Program-made: the position numbers and the translations under genes
Notes under the pieces: model-generated
What the model was told of the DNA's origin: nothing
Database searches by the model: none
What the model saw: the letters and a program-made list of their open reading frames with translations, nothing else
From: 62-47 sp051954235
GTDB lineage: Bacteria; Pseudomonadota; Alphaproteobacteria; Rhizobiales; Xanthobacteraceae
Direction of reading: 5' to 3'
DNA: 64,000 nucleotides
Assembly: GCA_051954235.1 (NCBI GenBank)
Contig: JBQCHY010000097.1
Coordinates: forward strand, 31,148 to 95,147
Part shown: piece by piece, positions 8,418 through 15,842 of the stretch
How positions within the stretch are numbered: position 1 is the stretch's first letter
How the letters are laid out: the number at the start of each line of letters is the position of its first letter

Positions 8418-9014
8418 CGGAATCCTCCCGGAGATGCTTTTGATTTCGCCCGGGCGGGCGCCGACGCGTTTCCGTCGCAATCGCATCTCTCGATAGGCAG
8501 CGTAGCGAAGCCTGACGAAGAGGGGAAAGGTGCGGTTGGACCGTTGTTAGGGTGACTTAAGGACGAAATGTCGCAGACACGAATGGGTCAGTCACTCTGT
8601 CCCGTATAGATTCAATACGAAGTGTGTTCTTCATGGTGCGGTGCATTCAGAACGCGATCATATGTGCGAAGGCGATCACGATGACTGCGGTTTGTGAGAT
8701 TGAATCCGCCGGGTCGTCGATCGATGTCGAAGCAAATTAGCTTTGTGAGTTGTGCTAAGCGGATGATCCGCGTCCGATCTGCGCCATCGGTTCCGATGGC
8801 CGGTTTGCGAACACTGCAACCGACGGTCGTCGGCAATCAAAAATTAAGGTCGCGTCGCGCATTCATCGAAAAAAAAGCCGCGAAAAAGTTGCGAATGTTA
8901 AATCGACTTCGCTATCGAGATCGTTGCATTCCGCGAGTGATCGGGCTTACCTTCCGAAAAAAATGCACACGACTGACTTGGGAGGATTCGATTTAAGGCG
9001 CATGGAGGGCGACA
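8418..9014. other. 597-base intergenic region between adc and the first araC gene
   Basis: No convincing gene. Bases 8499-8546 carry the minus-strand adc promoter described separately. The stretch from about 8560 to 9000 is visibly richer in A and T than its surroundings, with runs such as AAAAAAAA near 8870 and AAAAAAA near 8957. It contains a 100-codon open frame (8694-8996) with arginine/serine-rich, non-family-like sequence that I do not accept as a gene. The promoter of the first araC gene must lie here, but I cannot place it. Confidence 0.6.
8499..8546 (-). promoter_or_regulatory. AraC-type activated promoter of adc (site A)
   Basis: Read on the minus strand: CAACGGTCCAACCGCACC then TTTCC (8546-8524), followed by TACGCT (8504-8499) as -10. 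The A of ACCTTT and the first T of the -10 are 27 bases apart. Core CGCACCTTTCC is identical to site B and shared with sites C and D. The motif ends 106 bases before the adc start, giving a leader of roughly 75 bases. Confidence 0.55.
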
Positions 9015-10094
9015 ATGGCTGTGATGGACAAGCCGCAACGGCTGATGAATGGAGATTCGGCACCCAAGTCGCCGCCGAGTTTCGAGCAGCGCATGTATTC
9101 GCCGCACACCATCGCCGCGGTCGTCGCCGAGCTTGAGGAGCAGGGCGTCAGTCCGGTTGAACTGCTTGAGGGCACGGGCCTCGCTGCGCCGCAACTCAGT
9201 CGCCACACCACGAAGATATCCTACCGGCAACTCGATCAGGTCATTCGCAACGCGATCCGCCTCTCGAAGGATTCTGCGATGGCGTTGCGCGCCGGTCTGC
9301 GGATGCATGTCACCGCTTATGGCATGTACGGATATGCCTTGCTGAGCAGCGCAAACGACGTCGAGGCGCGTGATTTCGCCGCGAGATATATCCGGGTTGT
9401 CGGTCCGTTCTGCGATTTCACCGTGTCATCAGACGAAACAACGGTCTTCGTCGCCTTCGATCCGCTGCATTGGCCGAACCCGACCGAAGACCTGCATCGT
9501 TTCGCGGTCGAGTTCGCATTGGCGGCTCACCTCACGGCAACCAAGGATCGTGTCGGACAGCATTTTTCTTTCTCGCGGATCGTTCTTGATTATGCGCCGC
9601 CAACCCATGCCGATATGTACGACCGGATATTCGAGTGCCCGATTCTGTTTCGGCAGCCCGGTTGCAGCTACGAGCACCTACGGGATGATCGCGTCGTGAA
9701 GCTCGCCGATCCGCGCACCCACGCGATGGCGCGCGAGATGTGTGAGCAGTTGCTGGAGGAGATCAATCGCACCGGCGGCATTGCCGCCGACATCCGTCGC
9801 ATCCTGATCGAACAGCCGGGACGTTACCCGAGCATCGAGGCGATCGCCGAGAAGCTGGAGATGTATCCGCGTGCGTTGCGGCGCAAGCTCGAAGCGGAAG
9901 GCACCTCCTACCGCGATCTTCTGGCCGAAGTGCGGATGCGGCTCGCCATCGAGTATCTGCGTAAGACGCAAATGACCAACGAGGAAATCGCCGGCCGGCT
10001 CGGCTACAGCGATGCGGCCAATTTCCGCCATGCCTTCATTCGCTGGACCGGAAAGAGCCCTTCGGATTTTCGCAGTGCAACGCGCACGCCATGA
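9015..10094 (+). CDS. AraC-family transcriptional regulator (VirS/OruR-like), copy 1
   Basis: 359 residues from ATG 9015 with GGAGGG upstream. The N-terminal two thirds is the arabinose-binding-type regulatory domain seen in OruR and VirS-like proteins (landmarks GTGLAAPQLSRHTTKISYRQLDQV, AYGMYGYALLSS, CPILFRQPG). The C-terminal AraC DNA-binding domain (about 270-350) has two helix-turn-helix units: IEAIAEKLEMYPRALRRKLE and MTNEEIAGRLGYSDAANFRH, closing with GKSPSDFR. It is a tandem paralogue of the gene at 10520. It probably binds one or more of the shared promoter motifs at 8524, 10154, 10389 and 11603 (inference). Confidence 0.93.
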   Translation: MAVMDKPQRLMNGDSAPKSPPSFEQRMYSPHTIAAVVAELEEQGVSPVELLEGTGLAAPQLSRHTTKISYRQLDQVIRNAIRLSKDSAMALRAGLRMHVTAYGMYGYALLSSANDVEARDFAARYIRVVGPFCDFTVSSDETTVFVAFDPLHWPNPTEDLHRFAVEFALAAHLTATKDRVGQHFSFSRIVLDYAPPTHADMYDRIFECPILFRQPGCSYEHLRDDRVVKLADPRTHAMAREMCEQLLEEINRTGGIAADIRRILIEQPGRYPSIEAIAEKLEMYPRALRRKLEAEGTSYRDLLAEVRMRLAIEYLRKTQMTNEEIAGRLGYSDAANFRHAFIRWTGKSPSDFRSATRTP

Positions 10095-10153
10095 TCGCTG
10101 CGTGATCACGGTTTCATGCCGGTCAGTCGCATGTTGTCCGCAACTCACTGGAA

Positions 10154-10199
10154 GTTTGGCTTGATCGCACCTTTCCGATCGAAAGCGGAGGACTACGCT
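10154..10199 (+). promoter_or_regulatory. AraC-type activated promoter driving a short leader or small RNA (site B)
   Basis: GTTTGGCTTGATCGCACC then TTTCC at 10154-10176, followed by TACGCT at 10194-10199. Core and -10 are the same as at site A, and the A of ACCTTT is 25 bases before the -10. A start near 10206 is predicted. No gene begins at the usual distance; instead a terminator hairpin follows at 10236. Confidence 0.5.
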
Positions 10200-10205
10200 G
10201 TGTTC

Positions 10206-10264
10206 TCGTTCGGTGTATTCCTCCCCCCAAACTTGACCGCTGGCGCCGCCGGCGGTCTTCTTTT
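10206..10264 (+). ncRNA. Candidate small RNA or attenuated leader
   Basis: Predicted from a promoter (-10 at 10194-10199) closely followed by a hairpin and T-rich tail. The roughly 60-base transcript would carry an unpaired CTCCCCCC at 10221-10228, complementary to Shine-Dalgarno sequence, then a stem ACCGCTGGC/GCCGGCGGT (one mismatch, GCC loop) and CTTCTTTTG. Alphaproteobacterial regulatory RNAs with exposed C-rich anti-Shine-Dalgarno tracts are known. It could instead be a decayed promoter left by duplication of the araC gene, or a leader of the second araC gene. Confidence 0.35.
10236..10264 (+). terminator. Hairpin with T-rich tail
   Basis: Stem ACCGCTGGC / GCCGGCGGT with a 3-base loop and one mismatch, followed by CTTCTTTTG. 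It could end transcription of the first araC gene (stop at 10094) or of the short transcript from the promoter at 10154. Confidence 0.5.
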
Positions 10265-10388
10265 GTGAAGGGGCGGAGGTCGACGGTCTGCATATGCTGA
10301 GCGTTTCTTAATGCGCATTCGATCGCGCGAACGCTGCATTGCAGCGAGAGATCGCGCGGATCATCATTCTGTCCGCAAATCACCCAAA

Positions 10389-10435
10389 GATTGGATTGAT
10401 CGAACCTTCCAAGCCGAAAAACCTCTCGATAGCCT
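10389..10435 (+). promoter_or_regulatory. AraC-type activated promoter of the second araC gene (site C)
   Basis: GATTGGATTGATCGAACC then TTCCA at 10389-10411, with TAGCCT at 10430-10435; the A of ACCTTC is 26 bases before the -10. It is the most diverged copy (CGAACCTTCC). It ends 108 bases before the start at 10520, matching the spacing at sites A and D, and suggests autoregulation or control by the first AraC protein. Confidence 0.5.
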
Positions 10436-10519
10436 CTTCGGATCGATCGCAAGTGATCGCAATGAACACCGGCATCGTCATGCCGGACGGCGCCATCAAT
10501 GGCGGAGGAACGCTGAAGC

Positions 10520-11596
10520 ATGTATCGGCCGACCCCCAATCTCGTCCAGCGCATCCACCTGACACAGCGCATCGCTGCGGTCGTCGACGTTCTTGAAGAA
10601 GAAGGCATCTCCTCCTCGCGCACGTTGACGGGGACGGGCCTCAAGAGCGCCGATCTCAGATCGCCCGATACTCGCGTATCGTATCGCCAGGTCGAGACCG
10701 TGTTCCGCAACGCGACGAAGTTGTCGAGCGATCCGGCGATCGCCTTTCGCGCCGGACAGCGCATGCATGTCATCGCTTACGGCATGTACGGCTACGCGCT
10801 GTTGAGCAGCCCGACCCGCGAGGAGGGCATTGAGTTCGCCATCAAGTACAGCCGGCATCTCGGCATGGTCGCCGACGTCGCGTTCTCGCGCGACGACGAT
10901 ACCGCGACCTATACGCTCGCCGCGTTGCTGTCGCGCAATTCGCCCAAGGATGTCTATCGTTTTGCGCTGGAATTCGCCTTCGCAACGTGTCTGACGTTCA
11001 GTACCGATGTTTATGGCCCGTCGTTCCGTTTCTCGAACCTGCGCGCTACCTATCCGCAGCCGCCGCATGTGGATCTCTATCACGAGTTGTTCCAGTGTCC
11101 GGTTCTGTTCGAGCAGGCCGGCAACGAAATGGAATTCGACGTGGGCTGGGTCGATCATCCGATGGTCAGCCCCAACCCGACGACATGCGTGATGGCGGCC
11201 GACATGTGCGAGCCGCTGCTCGACGACGTCAATCGCGAAGGCGGCATCGCGGCCGACTTGCGTCGCGCGATGGTCGCGCGCCCCGGCTGGTTTCCCAGCA
11301 TCGAGACCATGGCCGCGCAATTGTCGGTGCATCCGCGCACGCTGCGCCGCAAACTCGAAGCCGAGCAGATCACGTATCGCCGCATCATCGCCGAAGTGCG
11401 GATGAAGCTTGCGATCGAATATCTGCGCAACACCGAGATGACCAATGAAGAGATCGCGGCGCGGCTTGATTACAGCGACGCCGCGAATTTCCGCCACGCT
11501 TTCGCGCGCTGGACGCGCAAGAGTCCGTCGGCGTTTCGCAACGCAAAAGATGCTGTAACTGCTGCGGCGCACACACAAATTTTTGTCCCAAAGTAA
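10520..11596 (+). CDS. AraC-family transcriptional regulator (VirS/OruR-like), copy 2
   Basis: 358 residues from ATG 10520, with GGAGGAACG upstream. Same architecture as the preceding paralogue: N-terminal effector domain (TGTGLKSADLRSPDTRVSYR, AYGMYGYALLSS, CPVLFEQAGNE) and C-terminal AraC domain (IETMAAQLSVHPRTLRRKLE; MTNEEIAARLDYSDAANFRH; RKSPSAFR). The DNA-reading helices differ little between the copies, so they may recognise the same sites, while the effector domains have diverged more, pointing to different ligands. A short tail rich in Ala and Thr extends the C-terminus. It lies 120 bases upstream of the hydrolase gene and its motif-bearing promoter. Confidence 0.93.
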   Translation: MYRPTPNLVQRIHLTQRIAAVVDVLEEEGISSSRTLTGTGLKSADLRSPDTRVSYRQVETVFRNATKLSSDPAIAFRAGQRMHVIAYGMYGYALLSSPTREEGIEFAIKYSRHLGMVADVAFSRDDDTATYTLAALLSRNSPKDVYRFALEFAFATCLTFSTDVYGPSFRFSNLRATYPQPPHVDLYHELFQCPVLFEQAGNEMEFDVGWVDHPMVSPNPTTCVMAADMCEPLLDDVNREGGIAADLRRAMVARPGWFPSIETMAAQLSVHPRTLRRKLEAEQITYRRIIAEVRMKLAIEYLRNTEMTNEEIAARLDYSDAANFRHAFARWTRKSPSAFRNAKDAVTAAAHTQIFVPK

Positions 11597-11602
11597 CCAC
11601 GC

Positions 11603-11649
11603 GGATGGGCCAATCGCACCTTTCGCGCCATTTGCACGCTCGCTAGCGT
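11603..11649 (+). promoter_or_regulatory. AraC-type activated promoter of the hydrolase-phasin unit (site D)
   Basis: GGATGGGCCAATCGCACC then TTTCG at 11603-11625, with TAGCGT at 11644-11649, 26 bases after the A of ACCTTT. The motif ends 91 bases before the ATG at 11717, giving a leader of about 60 bases. The core CCAATCGCACCTTTC is close to CCAACCGCACCTTTC at the adc promoter. Confidence 0.55.
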
Positions 11650-11716
11650 TTCATCACGTTGCAGATGAAACGGCGTCAACGCGGACAACGCGCAACATCA
11701 GGGGGAACGTTTCGAC

Positions 11717-12529
11717 ATGAATACGGCCGCGAATGGAAAGAATCCTCCCTCGAAACTTTTGCTCGCGCTCGAGATGCGCGGCATCTGGGAGTTGCAGGCG
11801 TTCTTTGCGCTCTATCCGCTATTGCGCCGCGCGCCGCGTGGTGATGGTCATCCGGTGCTGGTGCTTCCGGGATTGTCCGCCAGCGATTCCTCGACACGGC
11901 CGCTGCGCACTTACCTGAAGGCGCAGGGTTATGCCGCGCACGGCTGGAAGCTCGGCCCCAATCGCGGTCCGCGCCCCGGCGTCGAAGACGCGATGGATGC
12001 GCGTCTCGCCGAACTCGCCGATCGTTATCAGCAAAAGGTCAGCCTGATCGGCTGGAGTCTCGGCGGCGTGTTCGCGCGCGAACTGTCGCGGCGCTCACCG
12101 TCGCTGGTGCGTCAGGTGATCACGCTCGGCAGCCCGTTCGCCAGCGAGCCGAAGGCCAGCAATGCTTGGCGGCTCTATGAGTATCTCAGCGAGCGCAAAG
12201 TCGACGACTGGCCTGAGCGCGAGAACATGAAGCTGCCGCCGCCGGTGCCGAGCACCGCGATTTATTCGCGCACCGATGGTATCGTCGCCTGGCAGGGGTG
12301 CCGCGAGCAGGAAGCGACCACGACGCAGAACATCGAGGTCGAAGGCAGTCACTGCGGCCTCGGGCATCATCCGGCGGTGCTGTACGCCATCGCGGATCGT
12401 CTCGCGCAGAAAGAGGGCGAATGGTCGCCGTTCGATCGCGGCGGCCTCCGCGGGCTGATCTATCCCGATCCGAACCGTGCGGACGACGATTACGCGCGCA
12501 TCTTGCAGGCCGAGCCGTTCGCGGCCTGA
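11717..12529 (+). CDS. Alpha/beta-hydrolase, lipase-like (PGAP1/LipA-like fold)
   Basis: 270 residues from ATG 11717. After GHPVLVLPGLSASDSST (oxyanion region) comes the nucleophile elbow SLIGWSLGGVFAREL with catalytic Ser, then VITLGSPF, a candidate acid in YSRTDGIVAW, and the terminal His in VEGSHCGLGHHP. No signal peptide is seen, so it should act in the cytosol, perhaps on stored lipid or a polyester. It is homologous along its length to the product at 22399-23172. Its promoter carries the AraC-type motif and the phasin-like gene follows 67 bases later. Confidence 0.88.
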   Translation: MNTAANGKNPPSKLLLALEMRGIWELQAFFALYPLLRRAPRGDGHPVLVLPGLSASDSSTRPLRTYLKAQGYAAHGWKLGPNRGPRPGVEDAMDARLAELADRYQQKVSLIGWSLGGVFARELSRRSPSLVRQVITLGSPFASEPKASNAWRLYEYLSERKVDDWPERENMKLPPPVPSTAIYSRTDGIVAWQGCREQEATTTQNIEVEGSHCGLGHHPAVLYAIADRLAQKEGEWSPFDRGGLRGLIYPDPNRADDDYARILQAEPFAA

Positions 12530-12596
12530 CGCTTCGCGGTTGTGCTTGCTGCGCCGCATGTACGGCGCGGCCAATGAGATCGAGAGGAGGGCGTTC

Positions 12597-13049
12597 ATGG
12601 AAACCGATAACAATAAATCCGACAACGGACTTGCCGCCATGATGCCGTGGCTGGATAATTTCAAGCAAATGGCCGAGAAGTACAAATTGCCGAACGTCGA
12701 CATCGCCGCGCTCGTCGAGTGGCAGCGTAAGGATATGGAAGCGCTGGTCGAGGCGAACCGCCAAGCCAACGAAGGCATCCGCGCGCTGATCGAGCGGCGC
12801 AATGAAATCCTCGGCGAGACCTTCGCGGAGTGGCAGGCTGCGGTCCAGAACCTGACCGGCAACATGACCGGCGCCGATGCGCTGTCGAAGCAGGCCGATA
12901 TCGCCAAGCAGGGCGTGGAAAAAGCCGTCGCGAATTTCCGCGAACTCACGCAACTGGAAATGCAGGCCCATACCAACGCGTGGAAGGTCGTGCAGGAACG
13001 CATGCAGGAGAATATGGCCAACCTGCAGAAGCTGTTGCAGCCGAAATAA
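12597..13049 (+). CDS. Phasin-like granule-associated protein
   Basis: 150 residues from ATG 12597 with GAGAGGAGG upstream. It is predicted all-helical and amphipathic, without signal peptide or membrane helix. The middle reads KDMEALVEANRQANEGIRAL and the C-terminal half QLEMQAHTNAWKVVQERM, a pattern typical of short phasins of PHA-making bacteria. Phasins coat polyhydroxyalkanoate or lipid inclusions. A phasin between a lipase-like hydrolase and an acyl-CoA ligase/WS-DGAT pair suggests an inclusion-surface role; whether on PHA or neutral lipid is not decidable here. Confidence 0.8.
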   Translation: METDNNKSDNGLAAMMPWLDNFKQMAEKYKLPNVDIAALVEWQRKDMEALVEANRQANEGIRALIERRNEILGETFAEWQAAVQNLTGNMTGADALSKQADIAKQGVEKAVANFRELTQLEMQAHTNAWKVVQERMQENMANLQKLLQPK

Positions 13050-13183
13050 GGCCTACCGTTTCGGTGAAGCGGCAGTTCAAGACCGCAACCGGCGCCGCAA
13101 CGCGGCAGTGACTTCAAGGGTGTGAAACGCCGACGACGCGATCGCTTTGGTTCGCGATCGGGTCGTCATGGGTGGAGGTCGCT

Positions 13184-13951
13184 ATGAGTCTGGCCAAGTT
13201 GCAGGATCTGACGGGGCGTGTGGCACTGGTCACCGGCGGTTCGCGTGGCCTTGGCTTGCAGATGGCCGAGGTGCTGGGCGAACTCGGTGCGAAGGTCGCG
13301 ATCACCGCGCGCAAGCGGGATGAACTCGACGCCGCCGCCGCGCATCTGAAATCGCTCGGCATCGAGGCGCTGCCGCTGGTCTGCGACATGGGCCAACTGA
13401 CGACCATTCCGCCGATGGTGGAGCAGGTGATCGCCGCGCTCGGGCCGATCGACATTCTCGTCAACAATGCCGGAACCTCGTGGGGCGCACCGACCATCGA
13501 GCATTCGATGGACGGCTGGAATAAGGTCATTACCCTCAACGTCACCGCGATCTTCGTCGCGACGCAGGAAGTCGGCCGACGCTGCATGGTGCCGCGTCAA
13601 AGCGGCAAGGTGATCAATATCGCGTCGATCCAGGGTCTCACCGGCACCTATGCGGAAGACATTCCCACGCTCGCTTACAACGCCAGCAAGGGCGCGGTGG
13701 TGAACATGACGCGCACCCTCGCCAACGAGTGGGCGAGGTACGGCATCAACGTCAACGCCATTGCGCCGGGCTATTTTCCGACCAAGATGACAGAACGGCT
13801 CGGCGAGACCTCGACCGCGCAGATGGCGCCGATGAATCGCGGCGGCGGGCCGGAGGATCTCAAGGGTGTCACGGCGCTGTTCGCGTCCGATGCCTGTGCG
13901 TTCATCACCGGGCAAACGCTCGCGGTGGATGGCGGGCTGACGGCGGTTTGA
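13184..13951 (+). CDS. SDR-family oxidoreductase
   Basis: 255 residues from ATG 13184, with GGAGG 5 bases upstream; a GTG at 13172 is an in-frame alternative. Cofactor loop TGGSRGLG, NNAGTSWGAP, catalytic Ser in INIASIQGL, Tyr/Lys in YNASKGAVVN and terminal FITGQTLAVDGG. The sequence resembles gluconate 5-dehydrogenase/3-oxoacyl reductase-like SDRs, which often act on hydroxyacyl or polyol substrates. It lies 35 bases before the acyl-CoA ligase gene on the same strand, so an acyl-chain redox role fits. Confidence 0.9.
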   Translation: MSLAKLQDLTGRVALVTGGSRGLGLQMAEVLGELGAKVAITARKRDELDAAAAHLKSLGIEALPLVCDMGQLTTIPPMVEQVIAALGPIDILVNNAGTSWGAPTIEHSMDGWNKVITLNVTAIFVATQEVGRRCMVPRQSGKVINIASIQGLTGTYAEDIPTLAYNASKGAVVNMTRTLANEWARYGINVNAIAPGYFPTKMTERLGETSTAQMAPMNRGGGPEDLKGVTALFASDACAFITGQTLAVDGGLTAV

Positions 13952-13986
13952 GACATACGCAAACAAAAGAAACGGGAGGATTTCAA

Positions 13987-15702
13987 ATGACCAATACTTC
14001 GCTCGGCGACATGCCTTGGCTCAAGTCGTATCCACCCGGCGTCAAATGGGACGGCGATATTTCGCCCACGCCGGTTCAGCAGATTCTTGAAGATGCTGCG
14101 GCGAAATGGCCGAATAACTCCGCGATCGATTTCATGGGGCGCAAGATCACCTTCGCCGAATTGAACGATCTCGCCAATCGCGCTGCCGCGGGCTTGCAGA
14201 AGCTCGGGGTCGGACCGGGCATCCACGTCGGCCTCTATCTGGCGAATACGCCGCATTACCTCATCAGCCTGTTCGGCGTGTTGAAAGCCGGCGGCACGGT
14301 GGTCAACTATTCGCCGCTCGACGCCGCCAAGGTGCTCGAACACAAGATCGAGGACAGCCAGACCGATTTTCTGATCACGCTCGATCTGGCCGCGCTCTAT
14401 CCGCAGATGGCGCCGATGCTGGGCCGCACCCGCCTGAAGAAGCTGATTGTCGGCAACGTCGCGGAAATGTCCGGCAATCCGGAGGCGGTCAACGCACAGA
14501 TGCAGGCGACCAAGCAACTCGCCAACGTGGCGAATGACGATAAGCACTTGCCCTTCCAGGCGCTGCTCAACAATGACGGCATCTACCGCAGCTATCCGAT
14601 CGCCGACCTGACCGATGCCATCGCGCTATTGCAATACACCGGCGGCACCACGGGCTTGCCGAAGGGCGCGATGCTGACCCATGGCAACCTGACGTCGGCA
14701 ACCAATCAGTGCGTCGAGACGACCAGGACCGATCCGCCGACCCTGGACGAGGGCAATGAGCGTTTGCTCGGGGTGCTGCCGCCGTTCCATATCTACGCGT
14801 TGACCGTCAATATGCTGCTCGGCGTCCGCATCGGCGCCGAACTCTATCAGTATATCCGGTTCGATATCGATACGGTGGTCAAGGATCTGGCGGAGAAGAA
14901 GATCACCGCATTCCCCGGCGTGCCGACGATGTTTGTCGCCGTGCTCAATCATCCGGATGCGGGCAAGGTTGACCTGACCTCGTTGAAGTGGTGCAATTCT
15001 GGTGGCGCGCCCCTGCCGCTCGAAGTTCAGCGCAGCTTCGAGAAGCTGACCGGCTGTCGGCTCGCGGAGGGTTGGGGTATGACGGAAACGTCACCGACAG
15101 GAACCTTCACGCCAGTGACGAATGAGCCGCGCGCCGGTTCGTGCGGCGTTCCAAGCCCGGGCATCAGCATCAAATTCCTCGATACCAGCGACAACACCAC
15201 CTACGTCGCGCTCGGCCAGACCGGCGAACTGTGCATCAAGGGCCCGAACGTGATGAAGGGCTACTGGAAGAAGCCCGACGCCACTGCCGACGTCATGACC
15301 GCCGACGGCTTCATGCGCACCGGCGATGTCGGCTACATGGATGAGGACGGCTACGTCTACATCGTCGACCGGACCAAGGACATGCTGCTGTGCGGCGGCT
15401 TCAACGTCTATCCGCGCGTGCTTGAGGAAGCGGTCTACCAGCATCCGTCGGTCGCGGAAGTCGCGGTGATCGGCATTCCTGACGAATATCGCGGCCAGTC
15501 GCCGAAAGCCTTCATCACGCTGAAAGCCGGTGCGGCGGCGTTCACGCTGAAGGAGCTTCAGACCTTCCTGAAGGACAAGCTCGGCAAGCACGAAATGATC
15601 CATGCGCTCGATATCCGCGGCGAACTGCCGAAAACCGCGGTCGGAAAAATTTCGAAGAAAGATCTCTACGACGAGGAAGCGCAGAAGGCGAAGGCGTCCT
15701 AA
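13987..15702 (+). CDS. Long-chain or dicarboxylic acyl-CoA ligase (FadD/PimA-like)
   Basis: 571 residues from ATG 13987, with CGGGAGGA upstream. ANL superfamily adenylating enzyme: ATP-binding loop YTGGTTGLPKGAMLTHGNL, adenine-binding GWGMTETSPTG, YMDEDGYVYIVDRTKDM hinge, and the catalytic lysine of the C-terminal lid in LPKTAVGKISKKDL. It activates a fatty acid as acyl-AMP and then acyl-CoA. The order SDR, ligase, WS/DGAT acyltransferase means its product could be the acyl donor of the next enzyme. Chain length cannot be predicted safely. Confidence 0.93.
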   Translation: MTNTSLGDMPWLKSYPPGVKWDGDISPTPVQQILEDAAAKWPNNSAIDFMGRKITFAELNDLANRAAAGLQKLGVGPGIHVGLYLANTPHYLISLFGVLKAGGTVVNYSPLDAAKVLEHKIEDSQTDFLITLDLAALYPQMAPMLGRTRLKKLIVGNVAEMSGNPEAVNAQMQATKQLANVANDDKHLPFQALLNNDGIYRSYPIADLTDAIALLQYTGGTTGLPKGAMLTHGNLTSATNQCVETTRTDPPTLDEGNERLLGVLPPFHIYALTVNMLLGVRIGAELYQYIRFDIDTVVKDLAEKKITAFPGVPTMFVAVLNHPDAGKVDLTSLKWCNSGGAPLPLEVQRSFEKLTGCRLAEGWGMTETSPTGTFTPVTNEPRAGSCGVPSPGISIKFLDTSDNTTYVALGQTGELCIKGPNVMKGYWKKPDATADVMTADGFMRTGDVGYMDEDGYVYIVDRTKDMLLCGGFNVYPRVLEEAVYQHPSVAEVAVIGIPDEYRGQSPKAFITLKAGAAAFTLKELQTFLKDKLGKHEMIHALDIRGELPKTAVGKISKKDLYDEEAQKAKAS

Positions 15703-15842
15703 CCCGACGCTTGACGAATACGCCAGAGGTGGCCGGCGCCGGCCGCCTTCGGTTCGACAACGGCGTCTCGGCCGCAACAGCCGAAGCGTTTGGCAAAAAA
15801 GGAAGCGAACCGAATCCGCGTTCGCATGAGGGAGGCACGGCA

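Larger units (their letters stand above)
10095..10519. other. 425-base intergenic region between the araC paralogues
   Basis: It holds two copies of the AraC-type promoter (10154 and 10389), a terminator-like hairpin at 10236-10256 and a short candidate transcript between. Open frames here are arginine-rich and unlike any family; none is accepted as a gene. Confidence 0.6.

Noticed and set aside
8936..8955. Possible further AraC motif (TGATCGGGC then TTACCTTCC) upstream of the first araC gene
   Set aside because: The TGATCG and ACCTTCC parts are 3 bases too far apart and no TASSST box lies 25-27 bases on.
8694..8996. 100-codon open frame in the adc-araC gap
   Set aside because: Basic and serine-rich, no ribosome site, no family likeness, and it runs through the AT-rich stretch expected to hold the araC promoter.
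10311..10562. 83-codon open frame between the araC genes, downstream of site B
   Set aside because: Arg/His-rich, overlaps the start of the second araC gene and has no ribosome site; it does not explain the promoter at 10154.
13172..13951. GTG 13172 as start of the SDR gene
   Set aside because: GGAGG lies inside the resulting first codons and is ideally spaced for ATG 13184 instead.
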